A stretch of DNA of 64,000 nucleotides. It comes from Candidatus Pelagibacter communis (GTDB lineage Bacteria; Pseudomonadota; Alphaproteobacteria; Pelagibacterales; Pelagibacteraceae). The stretch lies in assembly GCF_001180025.1 (NCBI RefSeq), contig NZ_CVSK01000047.1:18867-82866 (forward strand). The letters run 5' to 3'. The stretch's first letter is position 1, and every line of letters starts with the position of its first letter. The notes below the pieces were generated by a model. It was not told where the DNA came from. It saw only the letters and a program-made list of their open reading frames with translations, and made no database searches. Position numbers and translations under genes: made by a program. Below are positions 17,522 to 25,726 of this stretch, piece after piece.

Positions 17522-17932
17522 ATGCCAAAGAAAAAAAGTAAAAAAGTAGCAAAAACAAAAGAGATTAAAGGTCAGTTAGGTAAAAAGAAAGAGACTGCCA
17601 GAGAAAAAATGATTGGTCAGTCTATTGGTTACAGATACGACGTTAATCTTTTACCGGACTATTCTAAGCTAACTCCATTTCTTAAGAAATATATAGAAGC
17701 GATGGGATGGGATGATTTAAATTGGTTGGAAGATGTACATATGGGTTATGAAGAAGATAGACCTGCTGTATTCTGTAGAAATGCAAATGGTTGGGTTACA
17801 ATTCCAAAGTCAATTAAACTCCCAAACAATCAACAAGATAGAGATATGATAGCAAGAGAACTTTTGGTTAAGTTTCAAATGTCTCCAAAACACCCACTTG
17901 TTGATTTGAAAAAAGCATATTTAAAATTTTAA
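17522..17932 (+). CDS. Small conserved-looking protein of unknown function, end of mgs operon
   Basis: 136 aa, no recognised family. The first 30 residues are strongly basic (MPKKKSKKVAKTKEIKGQL), and residues 1-8 repeat the start of MgsC exactly. The rest is soluble, with a mixed-charge body (about 38-136) rich in Tyr/Trp (LTPFLKKYIEAMGWDDLNWL). A GAGG ribosome site and an 8-nt gap from mgsC place it in the operon; a terminator hairpin follows. It could be an accessory subunit or assembly factor of N-methylglutamate synthase, purely by position. Confidence 0.65.
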   Translation: MPKKKSKKVAKTKEIKGQLGKKKETAREKMIGQSIGYRYDVNLLPDYSKLTPFLKKYIEAMGWDDLNWLEDVHMGYEEDRPAVFCRNANGWVTIPKSIKLPNNQQDRDMIARELLVKFQMSPKHPLVDLKKAYLKF

Positions 17933-17956
17933 TATTTCAATTAAAAGTTGATTTTT

Positions 17957-17998
17957 TTTAAAAACCTAGTGCACAAGCTAGGTTTTTAAACGTTTTTA
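17957..17998 (+). terminator. Intrinsic terminator after the mgs operon
   Basis: A 13-bp perfect stem (17957-17969 with 17978-17990, core AACCTAG/CTAGGTT flanked by A/T pairs) with an 8-nt loop, then CGTTTTTA. The T-rich 3' arm can serve as the U tract. It separates the mgs operon from amt. The remaining bases to the amt start hold the amt leader and nothing else that I recognise. Confidence 0.65.
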
Positions 17999-18056
17999 TA
18001 TTTGTATCGAATCACAAAATTTAATAGGCTCCCATAAACTAATATGGAGAGTGAAT

Positions 18057-19457
18057 ATGACTGATCAGTTAGGTGCTCTTACAACCATATTTACAGAATT
18101 TTACTACTGGGTAACAGTGGTACTGATGTTCTTAATTCACGTCGGTTTCTGTATGTATGAAGTTGGAGCTTCTCGATACAAACACCATCAACATACTCTT
18201 ATGAAAAACACGATGCTGATACCACTGGTAACAGTAACATGGTTTTTATTTGGTTGGTGGATTTACTGGGCTTTTCCAACAGGACCTGGATTAGCACCAT
18301 CAATAATGAATGAAAGCACTGCGCTCATCACGGACGAGTCAGCATTTAGTGCAACATGGTATACGGCTACAAGCGATTTAATGGCTGTCAATTTAGGGGA
18401 CCATATTTCTGGTGTCTTCTGGGCTGCCTTTTTACTTTTCTCTTGGACGGCTGCTTCCATCGTTTCTGGAGCAATTATTGAAAGAATTACGACTTTTGCA
18501 TTTGGTATTTTAGCAATTGCAATTGGTTCTGTATTTTGGACAATTGATGCTGCATGGGGATGGCACTTCGATGGTTGGATGTTGAAACTTCTAGGATATC
18601 ACGATGCTTACGCATCAGGAGTAATTCACGCGATTGCGGGTGGATTTGCTTTAGGTGTTCTAATGGTTTTAGGACCAAGAATTGGTAAGTTTTCGTCTAG
18701 CGGTGAACCAAGAAACATTGGACCAAGAAATCCTTGGTTAGTAACAGTGGGATTATTTTTAATTTATACTGGTTTCTGGGGATTTTACGCAGCATGTAAC
18801 ATACCTATTTTCGACCTTGGACCTGAGTACGGTATGGAGGGTATATCTTACTGGACAGCAACTAATATCTACGTAACGCCTACTACACTTAGTGGTATTA
18901 CATTTAACTTCTTGATGTCATTATCAGGAGGATTATTAGCTGGATACTGGATTGCTAAAGGAGATCCTTTCTGGACTTACTCAAGTGGTCTAGCAGGTGT
19001 GATCTGTGCTTCGGCTGGAAATGATTTATATCACCCAATTCAAGCAATGATCATTGGTATGATCGGTGTTGTTATTGCATACAAACTACATTACTGGGTT
19101 GAACGTAAGTTCAAAATTGATGATGCAGTTGGTGCCGTAGCGGTACATGGTTATGCTGGATTTGTAGGTCTTGTTATTTGTGGTTTTGTCTTAAATGGTT
19201 ATCCATCATCTGGTTACAGTGTTGGTGCTATGTGGGACGGAACAACTTATGCAACAATTAATCCATTAGGACAGTTCATCGGAGCATTAATAATGTTCGT
19301 TGTTCTTGGACTAATACCAGGCTATATCATAGCTAAAGTTCTTAACGGTATGGGCAAATTAAGAATCCCGCGTGAAGTTGAGATAGCTGGATTAGACTAT
19401 GAAATGATGGAGTCTGCTAAAGAAGATGAAAAAGCAGTTTCATCTGCAACCAGGTAA
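18057..19457 (+). CDS. amt: Ammonium transporter, Amt family
   Basis: 466 aa from the ATG at 18057; an in-frame GTG at 18051 is rejected because it falls within the GGAGAG ribosome site. It is polytopic with about 11 helices. The twin pore histidines are visible at H191 (SGVIHAIAGG) and H364 (AVHGYAGF), with D183 placed eight residues before H191 as in E. coli AmtB D160. It moves ammonium across the inner membrane, fitting an island that releases or uses methylamine nitrogen. A small 76-aa membrane protein follows after 11 nt, where glnK is found in many genomes. The leader has an imperfect dyad (CTCCCAT/ATGGAG) that could pair with the ribosome site. Confidence 0.9.
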   Translation: MTDQLGALTTIFTEFYYWVTVVLMFLIHVGFCMYEVGASRYKHHQHTLMKNTMLIPLVTVTWFLFGWWIYWAFPTGPGLAPSIMNESTALITDESAFSATWYTATSDLMAVNLGDHISGVFWAAFLLFSWTAASIVSGAIIERITTFAFGILAIAIGSVFWTIDAAWGWHFDGWMLKLLGYHDAYASGVIHAIAGGFALGVLMVLGPRIGKFSSSGEPRNIGPRNPWLVTVGLFLIYTGFWGFYAACNIPIFDLGPEYGMEGISYWTATNIYVTPTTLSGITFNFLMSLSGGLLAGYWIAKGDPFWTYSSGLAGVICASAGNDLYHPIQAMIIGMIGVVIAYKLHYWVERKFKIDDAVGAVAVHGYAGFVGLVICGFVLNGYPSSGYSVGAMWDGTTYATINPLGQFIGALIMFVVLGLIPGYIIAKVLNGMGKLRIPREVEIAGLDYEMMESAKEDEKAVSSATR

Positions 19458-19468
19458 AGGAGGAAAAT

Positions 19469-19699
19469 ATGGCTACAGTTACAAACTGGATAGATCACCT
19501 TAATAAGCCGGCAGAAGAAGTTGCTGGTGCAATTTACCCTGGTGCTGGATCTGTTGAAGGCATACTGGTAATCATTGCATTGATCTTATGGGTTGGTTGG
19601 CACGTTTTGACTGCAAGAGCTGAAAGTGACGAACTTTCAAGACTTGCTAGAAAAAGACATAGTGCTAACGATCACAAAAGCAATATTACCGATTGGTAA
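19469..19699 (+). CDS. Small single-pass membrane protein cotranscribed with amt
   Basis: 76 aa with an excellent AAGGAGG ribosome site. A short amphipathic N-terminus (WIDHLNKPAEEVAGAIYPGAG) precedes one hydrophobic helix (about 29-46, GILVIIALILWVGWHVL) and a basic/acidic cytoplasmic tail (SDELSRLARKRHSANDHK). It is 11 nt after amt and closed off by a strong terminator. I do not recognise a family. It may be an Amt accessory or regulatory subunit, by position only. Confidence 0.7.
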   Translation: MATVTNWIDHLNKPAEEVAGAIYPGAGSVEGILVIIALILWVGWHVLTARAESDELSRLARKRHSANDHKSNITDW

Positions 19700-19714
19700 T
19701 TCAAATTAAAATTT

Positions 19715-19744
19715 GGGCGCTACTTAAATGTAGCGCCCTTTTTT
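19715..19744 (+). terminator. Strong intrinsic terminator after amt operon
   Basis: A perfect 9-bp GC-rich stem GGGCGCTAC/GTAGCGCCC with a 6-nt loop (TTAAAT) followed directly by six T. It is a textbook Rho-independent terminator ending the amt and 76-aa gene transcript. Confidence 0.92.
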
Positions 19745-19757
19745 ATGTTCTATATTT

Positions 19758-19913
19758 ATGGAAGATGATAAAGAAGAATTAAGACCCTCAAAAATGAGAG
19801 GTGTAGCATTTCCTAAAGCCAAGTATGGTGTGATACTAGCTATAATTGTAATTATTGTTGTAAATTTAATTTATTATAAAGAAACAATTTTATCTTTTTT
19901 TAAATTATTGTGA
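19758..19913 (+). CDS. 51-aa single-pass membrane protein, unknown function
   Basis: A 51-codon frame. A charged N-terminus (MEDDKEELRPSKMRGVAFPK) precedes one strongly hydrophobic helix (about 24-39, GVILAIIVIIVVNLIYY) and a short tail. It starts 13 nt after the amt terminator and ends 11 nt before the GTG start of the GS-like gene, so it would be the first gene of that transcript. The composition is that of a real small membrane protein, but no family is recognised and no good ribosome site is visible. Confidence 0.5.
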   Translation: MEDDKEELRPSKMRGVAFPKAKYGVILAIIVIIVVNLIYYKETILSFFKLL

Positions 19914-19924
19914 TAACTTAAATT

Positions 19925-21250
19925 GTGTCTAAAAATTTATTTCAAATTGCTAAGCAAAAAAAAATTAAATATTTTTTAATCAGTTTTGTAGATTTATTTG
20001 GTGTATTAAGATCAAAATTAGTACCTGCTCATGCAATAAAAGAAATGCAAAATGCAGGAGCTGGTTTTGCTGGATTTGCAGCATGGTTAGATATGACACC
20101 TGCTGACTCAGACATGTTTGGGATTCCCGACCCAGATAGTTTAATTCAACTTCCATGGAATAAAGAAGTTGGATGGTTAGCATCTGATCTATGGATGAAT
20201 GGTAAACCAGTAGATGCATCGCCCAGGGTAATGTTAAAAAATCAGATAAAAAAACTTAAAAAACAAAATCTAACAATGAAATCAGGTGTTGAGTGTGAAT
20301 ATTTTTTAATTTCACCTGATGGAAACTCAATTGCAGATCCAAGAGATACTCAGTCCAAACCTTGTTATGATCAATCTGCATTAATGAGAAGGTATGATTT
20401 AATTAAGGAAATTTGTGACTGTATGATTGAAATGGGATGGGGCCCTTATCAAAATGATCACGAGGATGCTAACGGTCAATTTGAAATGAATTGGGATTAT
20501 TCAGATTGCCTAAAAACTGCTGACAGACATACCTTTTTTAAGTTTATGGTAAAAACAATTGCTGAAAAGCACGGACTGAGAGCAACATTCATGCCTAAAC
20601 CGTTTGGAAATTTAACCGGTAATGGTTGCCACGCTCACGTATCAGTTTGGCAAGGTAGTAAAAATAAATTCTTAGATAATAAAGATAAACTTGGTTTAAG
20701 TAAAATGGCCTATAATTTTTTAGGTGGTGTAATTAAAAATGCTTCATCTTTATCTGCATTTTTTAACCCAACAATAAATAGTTACAGAAGAATAAATGCA
20801 CCACCTACAAAATCTGGAGCATCATGGTCACCGAGCAGTATTTCTTACACAGGTAATAATCGAACACACATGATAAGAATCCCCGATCCTGGAAGATTTG
20901 AATTAAGATTAATGGATGGTTCTGCTAATCCTTACTTATTGCAAGCAAGTGTTTTAGCAGCTGGTCTATATGGTTTAAAAAATAACGTTAATCCAGGCAA
21001 ACCTTTGGATTGCAATATGTATGAAGATCATCATAAATATCCCAACTTACCTAAACTGCCTGATGAACTTGCACAATCATTAAATTTATTAAAAAATAAT
21101 AAAGATATGAATGATGCTTTTGGCAAAGATGTTATTGAAAGTTATATAAAGTTAAGAAGTTCAGAAATCAATGAATTCAAATCAAAAGATAGTTTTGATA
21201 AAACAAAAGATGTTACAAAGTGGGAAAAAGATAATACTTTAGATTGTTAG
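19925..21250 (+). CDS. gmaS: Type III glutamine-synthetase-like ligase, GmaS/GlnT class
   Basis: 441 aa, GTG start. It closely resembles the roughly 435-aa type III GS-like proteins (GlnT), which include gamma-glutamylmethylamide synthetase: FVDLFGVLRSKLVPA, GAGFAGFAAWLDMTPA, GVECEYFLIS (metal Glu), NDHEDANGQFEMNWDY, NGCHAHVSVW (His loop), INSYRRI and DPGRFELRLMDGSANPY. It would ligate methylamine to glutamate using ATP. It is separated from mgsABC by amt. Because another GS-like ligase sits directly before mgsA, which of the two serves methylamine is not settled; family likeness favours this one. Confidence 0.72.
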   Translation: MSKNLFQIAKQKKIKYFLISFVDLFGVLRSKLVPAHAIKEMQNAGAGFAGFAAWLDMTPADSDMFGIPDPDSLIQLPWNKEVGWLASDLWMNGKPVDASPRVMLKNQIKKLKKQNLTMKSGVECEYFLISPDGNSIADPRDTQSKPCYDQSALMRRYDLIKEICDCMIEMGWGPYQNDHEDANGQFEMNWDYSDCLKTADRHTFFKFMVKTIAEKHGLRATFMPKPFGNLTGNGCHAHVSVWQGSKNKFLDNKDKLGLSKMAYNFLGGVIKNASSLSAFFNPTINSYRRINAPPTKSGASWSPSSISYTGNNRTHMIRIPDPGRFELRLMDGSANPYLLQASVLAAGLYGLKNNVNPGKPLDCNMYEDHHKYPNLPKLPDELAQSLNLLKNNKDMNDAFGKDVIESYIKLRSSEINEFKSKDSFDKTKDVTKWEKDNTLDC

Positions 21251-21253
21251 TAC

Positions 21254-22384
21254 ATGACTATATTATCTAACGGTCATCAATGGAAATATACAGAATTTAC
21301 AGACAATAAAAATTACTCATTTAACAAAAAAGAAATTCTTAATTCTTTACCCTCAGAAGAAATTGATGATGCTTATAAGAGTATTTCTGAGTGGAAAGGT
21401 TATTCTCCTACTCCCCTGCTTTCTTTAAATAAACTTTCAAAAGAATTAAATTTAAACAAAATTTTTTATAAAGATGAAAATAAAAGATTTGATTTAAAAT
21501 CTTTTAAAGCTTTAGGCGGAGCTTATGCAGTAGAAAAAGTAACCAAAGGAAATAAAGATATAGTGGTGGCAACAGCTACTGCTGGCAATCATGGAAGATC
21601 AGTTGCCTGGGGTGCTAAAAGATTAGGTCTAAGCTGTAAAATATTCATTAGTGAATTTGTAAGTGATGCAAGAGGAAAAGCTATGGCCGCACTTGGAGCA
21701 GATGTAGTAAAAGTAAAAGGTAATTATGAAAAATCTTTGATGGAATGCATAAAACAGTCTACTAAAAATAATTGGCAAATAGTTCAGGATGTTGCTTGGA
21801 AAGATTATATGGTCGTCCCCAAGTATACAATGGCAGGTTATACGGTAATGATGAAGGAGATAACTAATCAAATCCAGGAAGAGAAAATAACTCACATCAT
21901 TTTACAGGCTGGTGTTGGTGGCATGGCTGCTGCCATGGTTGCAGGTATTGCAAGATATTTGAACTATGTTCCAACAATTATAGTTGTTGAACCGGATAGT
22001 GCCGCGTGTGTAATGGAAAGCATTAAAACTGGAAAAATAGAAAAAATAGATATTAAAAGAGAAAGCTTAATGGGTGGTATGTCGTGTGGTGAAGTATCAT
22101 TGGTCCCATGGGAAATACTCAAAAATTCAGTTAAATATTGTATTAGTTTACCAGATGATGATATTGCAAAAACTATGAAACTACTTGGAAATTCAAGCTT
22201 TAGTGATGATAAAATAATTGCAGGAGAAAACTCAGCACCTGGTGTAATCAGTCTAATTACAAGTTGTGAAGATCAAGCAATTAAAGAAAAATTAGATCTA
22301 AATGAAAAATCTAATGTTTTGGTTTTTGGCTGTGAAGGAGATACTGATCAAGAAATGTATCAAAAGTTAATTAACCAAAATTAA
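21254..22384 (+). CDS. dpaL: Diaminopropionate ammonia-lyase
   Basis: PLP-dependent fold-type II lyase converting 2,3-diaminopropionate to pyruvate and two ammonia. 376 aa (family about 400). The PLP lysine is K85 in SFKALGGAYA, following YKDENKRFDLKSF; the glycine phosphate loop TATAGNHGRS and the late GEGDT-like GCEGDTDQ segment fit the YgeX/DpaL branch. It starts 3 nt after the GS-like gene and probably shares its transcript. A threonine dehydratase-like enzyme such as EutB is the main alternative. It would be a further ammonia-releasing step beside amt. Confidence 0.8.
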   Translation: MTILSNGHQWKYTEFTDNKNYSFNKKEILNSLPSEEIDDAYKSISEWKGYSPTPLLSLNKLSKELNLNKIFYKDENKRFDLKSFKALGGAYAVEKVTKGNKDIVVATATAGNHGRSVAWGAKRLGLSCKIFISEFVSDARGKAMAALGADVVKVKGNYEKSLMECIKQSTKNNWQIVQDVAWKDYMVVPKYTMAGYTVMMKEITNQIQEEKITHIILQAGVGGMAAAMVAGIARYLNYVPTIIVVEPDSAACVMESIKTGKIEKIDIKRESLMGGMSCGEVSLVPWEILKNSVKYCISLPDDDIAKTMKLLGNSSFSDDKIIAGENSAPGVISLITSCEDQAIKEKLDLNEKSNVLVFGCEGDTDQEMYQKLINQN

Positions 22385-22388
22385 ATCA

Positions 22389-23810
22389 ATGAGTAGCACA
22401 GGTATTTTTTGGATAAGAGAGGATTTTAGAATTGAAAATAATCCTGCTTTATCTTTTGCAACACAAAGTCATGATAATGTAATTGCATTATATATTTATA
22501 ATAATAATGATTTTGATAACAAAAGAGAAGCTCAAAAATGGTGGGTTTATAAATCTCTAGAAACCTTAAAAAAAGAATTGTCGGATTATAAAATTAATCT
22601 TGAAATAGTAAAAGGCGATGAATTAGAAATTTTTTCTAAATTTAATAAAAAGGATAAGCTTTCAGTTTATTGGAATAAAATTTATGAGCCAGATGTTATA
22701 GCTAAAGGAAAAAAAATACGTGACCTATTTATTAAAAATGAAATCAATTATAAATATTTCAAAGGAAATATTTTAAATGAATTTCAAGAGATAACAAAAA
22801 ATGATGGAACTCCCTTTAAAGTGTTTACCCCTTTCTGGAGAAATGCGGAGCAAGTTTATTTAAATCAACCACCAAGCAAAAACTATATTGTTAAAAAGAA
22901 AATAAAAAAGATTACAATTTTTAAAAAATGTATTGAACCAATAGATATTTTACCAAAAAAAAATTGGTATAAAAAATTTGAAAAATATTGGAAAGTTTCA
23001 GAAAATGACTCAAAAAAAATATTAAAAAATTTAATTGAAAATAAAATTAAGGATTATGGAACTTCTCGAGATATACCATCTATCGAAGGGACCTCTAAAT
23101 TATCTCCTTACATCAAACATGGCCAAATTCATGTAGGCAGTATTTGGAAAAAATGTTCTAAAATTAAATCAAAAGGAATTGGTTATAGAAAATATATTAA
23201 TGAACTTGGTTGGAGAGAGTTTTCACATAGTTTAATTAATTATTTCCCAGAATTCTTAAAAGGGAATTTTAGAAAGGAATTTGATAAATTCCCTTGGGCA
23301 AAAAATGAGAAATTCTTAAAAGCATGGAAAAGAGGAATGACCGGTTATCCTATTGTCGATGCAGGTATGAGAGAATTATATGAGACTGGATGGATGCATA
23401 ATAGAATAAGAATGGTTGTTGGTTCATTTTTAGTCAAACATTTGAGAATTAATTGGACTGAAGGTGAGAAGCATTTTAGAAATTGTCTACTAGATTTTAA
23501 CAAAGCTAATAATGTTGCTCAATGGCAATGGGTTGCTGGCTGTGGTGCAGATGCAGCACCTTATTTTAGAATATTTAATCCAATACTTCAGGGTGAAAAA
23601 TTTGATAAAGAAGGCAATTATGTAAAAAAATGGGTTCCTGAACTTAAAAATGTTCCAAATAAATTTATTCATAAACCATGGGAAATGGAATTAAAGTATC
23701 AAGAAGCTATAAAAACAATTATTGGCAAAGATTACCCAGTGCCCATTGTTGTTCATGAAAAAGCTAGAGCAGCAGCTCTTGAAGCGTTTCAATCTTTGAA
23801 GAAAAAATAA
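22389..23810 (+). CDS. phr: Deoxyribodipyrimidine photolyase (cryptochrome/photolyase family)
   Basis: Light-driven repair of cyclobutane pyrimidine dimers. 473 aa. An N-terminal alpha/beta antenna domain (about 1-130, IFWIREDFRIENNPAL) is followed by the helical FAD domain (about 200-470) with EGTSKLSPYIKHG, ELGWREFSHS, GYPIVDAGMRELYETGWMHNR and WVAGCGADAAPYFRIFNP, all class I photolyase signatures. It follows dpaL by 4 nt and converges on yjbQ with 8 nt between the stops. A repair photolyase is more likely than a signalling cryptochrome, given the standard length and no C-terminal extension. Confidence 0.9.
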   Translation: MSSTGIFWIREDFRIENNPALSFATQSHDNVIALYIYNNNDFDNKREAQKWWVYKSLETLKKELSDYKINLEIVKGDELEIFSKFNKKDKLSVYWNKIYEPDVIAKGKKIRDLFIKNEINYKYFKGNILNEFQEITKNDGTPFKVFTPFWRNAEQVYLNQPPSKNYIVKKKIKKITIFKKCIEPIDILPKKNWYKKFEKYWKVSENDSKKILKNLIENKIKDYGTSRDIPSIEGTSKLSPYIKHGQIHVGSIWKKCSKIKSKGIGYRKYINELGWREFSHSLINYFPEFLKGNFRKEFDKFPWAKNEKFLKAWKRGMTGYPIVDAGMRELYETGWMHNRIRMVVGSFLVKHLRINWTEGEKHFRNCLLDFNKANNVAQWQWVAGCGADAAPYFRIFNPILQGEKFDKEGNYVKKWVPELKNVPNKFIHKPWEMELKYQEAIKTIIGKDYPVPIVVHEKARAAALEAFQSLKKK

Positions 23811-23818
23811 ATTTAATT

Positions 23819-24238
23819 TTATTCTCCAATAAAATGATGAATTATAGTTCTTTTTTGAGCCTCTAATCTGTGTTCAAATAAATATATACCCTGCCAAGTT
23901 CCAAGCAACAATTCACTATCTTTCACACTTAAAGAAATTTGATTATTTGTTAATGCGGATTTAATATGTGCAGGCATATCATCTTTTCCCTCCGTAGTAT
24001 GAACATATAGTTTGTTATCCATAGGAGCTAATTTATCAAAATAATTTATTAAGTCTGTTTGTACATCTGGATCTACATTTTCTTGAACAATTAATGAGGC
24101 ACTTGTGTGCTGGATACTTAAATTAAGAATACCATTTTTAAAGTTATTTTGACCAATCCAATGAATTGTATCATTAGTAAACTCATATAACTTTTGACCA
24201 TTAGTCTTAATTTGAAGATTATAAAATTCTTGTTTCAT
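23819..24238 (-). CDS. yjbQ: YjbQ family protein (UPF0047)
   Basis: 139 aa, single-domain family. Signatures are IQHTSASLIVQENVDPDVQTDL and the late LLLGTWQGIYLFEHR. Members have weak thiamin-phosphate-synthase activity reported in E. coli, but the true role is unsettled. The start ATG shares one base with the zapE stop, so it is coupled to zapE. It is the last gene of the minus-strand housekeeping run. Confidence 0.85.
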   Translation of the reverse strand: MKQEFYNLQIKTNGQKLYEFTNDTIHWIGQNNFKNGILNLSIQHTSASLIVQENVDPDVQTDLINYFDKLAPMDNKLYVHTTEGKDDMPAHIKSALTNNQISLSVKDSELLLGTWQGIYLFEHRLEAQKRTIIHHFIGE

Positions 24239-25293
24239 TATATATACTCCTTCGATGTAAGCTCATACAATCGACTAATGGTTCGTTTAAATGGTTTTTC
24301 TAATAATCTTGAAGAGGTAAATTGATTTAAATTTAGATCAGCTGTCACTGCTAATGAAATATTTTTATCATAAATTATATCTAATAAAGTGATAAAACGT
24401 TGTTGTTGATTTGAATTTATATCATTAAATCGAGGTATTTGATCTATTACCATAAATTTACAGTTTTTAACTATTTCTAAATAATCTTCCGATCCTAAAT
24501 TTTGATCACAAAGTTGATTGAAATCACATCTAACAATTCCCTCATAAAAGTTTTCTATTTTAAATTCTCTTCCCTTTACATTAATTTTTATTGAAGATTT
24601 TTTTTTATCCTTTGTTATTGTTCGAAAAAATTTGTTAATCTTAAAATTAGTTTCTTGATTAAGTGGAAAAAAATATCTTTGTTTTTGATTATCATTAGAT
24701 TTTCTATAATCATCCTCAATTTTTAATTCATGCTCGATTGATTGATCTTCCATTATTTTTATAAAAGGTATAAATTGTTCACGTTGAAGACCTTCTTTAT
24801 AAAGTTCCGAAATTTTAGTATTTGAAGTAAGAATAATTTTAATATCTTCTTTAAATATTTGTTCAAATAGTTTTCCTAAAATCATTGCATCAACAATGTT
24901 TGTTACTTGGAACTCATCGAAATAAACTAATGAAGCTTTTGATTTTAAATTTTTGACAAATTGATTGATTACATTTTCTTCATTTTTTTCTTTTTGCTCA
25001 TGGACAAAATCATGAAAACCTAACATAAATTCATTAAAATGCTTTTTTAATTTTTTTTCTTCAAGATGATCATAAAAGAAGTTTAAAATCATTGTTTTAC
25101 CAACCCCTACACCACCATATAAATAAAATCCTTTTTTAGTTTTTTGTTTGGAAAATAATTTTGAAAAAAATGATTTGTAATTACTATTATGGTAATCTTC
25201 TAATTTTTTAATAACTTTGATTTGATTAGGATTAACTTCTAAATTTTGAATTTCACAATAAGATATGAATTCTTTTTCAAATTTTTTTGGCAT
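24238..25293 (-). CDS. zapE: Cell division ATPase ZapE (AFG1-like)
   Basis: 351 aa from the ATG at 25293; a TTG one codon earlier is not preferred, because TGATG coupling to the upstream cupin gene fits the ATG. Walker A is YGGVGVGKTM, Walker B LVYFDEFQV, and an ILTSNTKISELYKEGLQREQFIPFI segment marks the AFG1/ZapE family. It is a cytoplasmic AAA-type ATPase linked to Z-ring constriction in gammaproteobacteria and to mitochondrial protein quality in eukaryotes. It is lysine- and asparagine-rich with several insertions. Confidence 0.87.
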   Translation of the reverse strand: MPKKFEKEFISYCEIQNLEVNPNQIKVIKKLEDYHNSNYKSFFSKLFSKQKTKKGFYLYGGVGVGKTMILNFFYDHLEEKKLKKHFNEFMLGFHDFVHEQKEKNEENVINQFVKNLKSKASLVYFDEFQVTNIVDAMILGKLFEQIFKEDIKIILTSNTKISELYKEGLQREQFIPFIKIMEDQSIEHELKIEDDYRKSNDNQKQRYFFPLNQETNFKINKFFRTITKDKKKSSIKINVKGREFKIENFYEGIVRCDFNQLCDQNLGSEDYLEIVKNCKFMVIDQIPRFNDINSNQQQRFITLLDIIYDKNISLAVTADLNLNQFTSSRLLEKPFKRTISRLYELTSKEYI

Positions 25294-25724
25294 CAATTTT
25301 TTTTAGTTTTAAAGTCAATACCATACTCTGATCTTGGTCCTTTCCTAAGCCCGAATGGACCTGAGATAAATAAAGTTAATGGTTTAGTTCCCGGTTCCAA
25401 ATCTACTCTATGCAAATTATTTGCTGATCTAAAACCAATATACCCAGGTGGACGCCAAAACTTGCCGGTGCTTAATGTTTCCCAATAACCGCCTCTTAAA
25501 ATTATAGTGATATAAGGAAATGTGTGATTATGAACTCCTTCTCCATGGTCATCTGCTAGCATCTCATGAATTAATATATTGAATGGAAACCATTTAGGTC
25601 GATACCTCATCAAAACATAGTAACGGTTCATCCAAGGCTTTGCCTCTTTAAAATTTGGATGTGAAGGTCCTCTATCTAATACAACTTTTTTTCTACCAAT
25701 TTTTTCTAAAAATTTTAAGAACAT
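25293..25724 (-). CDS. Cupin-fold protein of unknown function
   Basis: 143 aa. The core (HGEGVHNHTFPYITIILRGGYWE) has the HxH and following strand of a cupin-type metal site, with a later His in ANNLHRVDLEPG as a candidate third ligand. This suggests a mononuclear metal-binding protein or dioxygenase-like fold. It lies 2 nt downstream of bamB and is coupled to zapE through TGATG. Substrate and function are unknown. Confidence 0.7.
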   Translation of the reverse strand: MFLKFLEKIGRKKVVLDRGPSHPNFKEAKPWMNRYYVLMRYRPKWFPFNILIHEMLADDHGEGVHNHTFPYITIILRGGYWETLSTGKFWRPPGYIGFRSANNLHRVDLEPGTKPLTLFISGPFGLRKGPRSEYGIDFKTKKN

Positions 25725-25726
25725 GT

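Noticed and set aside
18028..18056. Riboswitch or ribosome-site-blocking hairpin before amt
   Set aside because: The pairing is short with a bulge and no known riboswitch consensus; mentioned only as a weak possibility in the amt entry.
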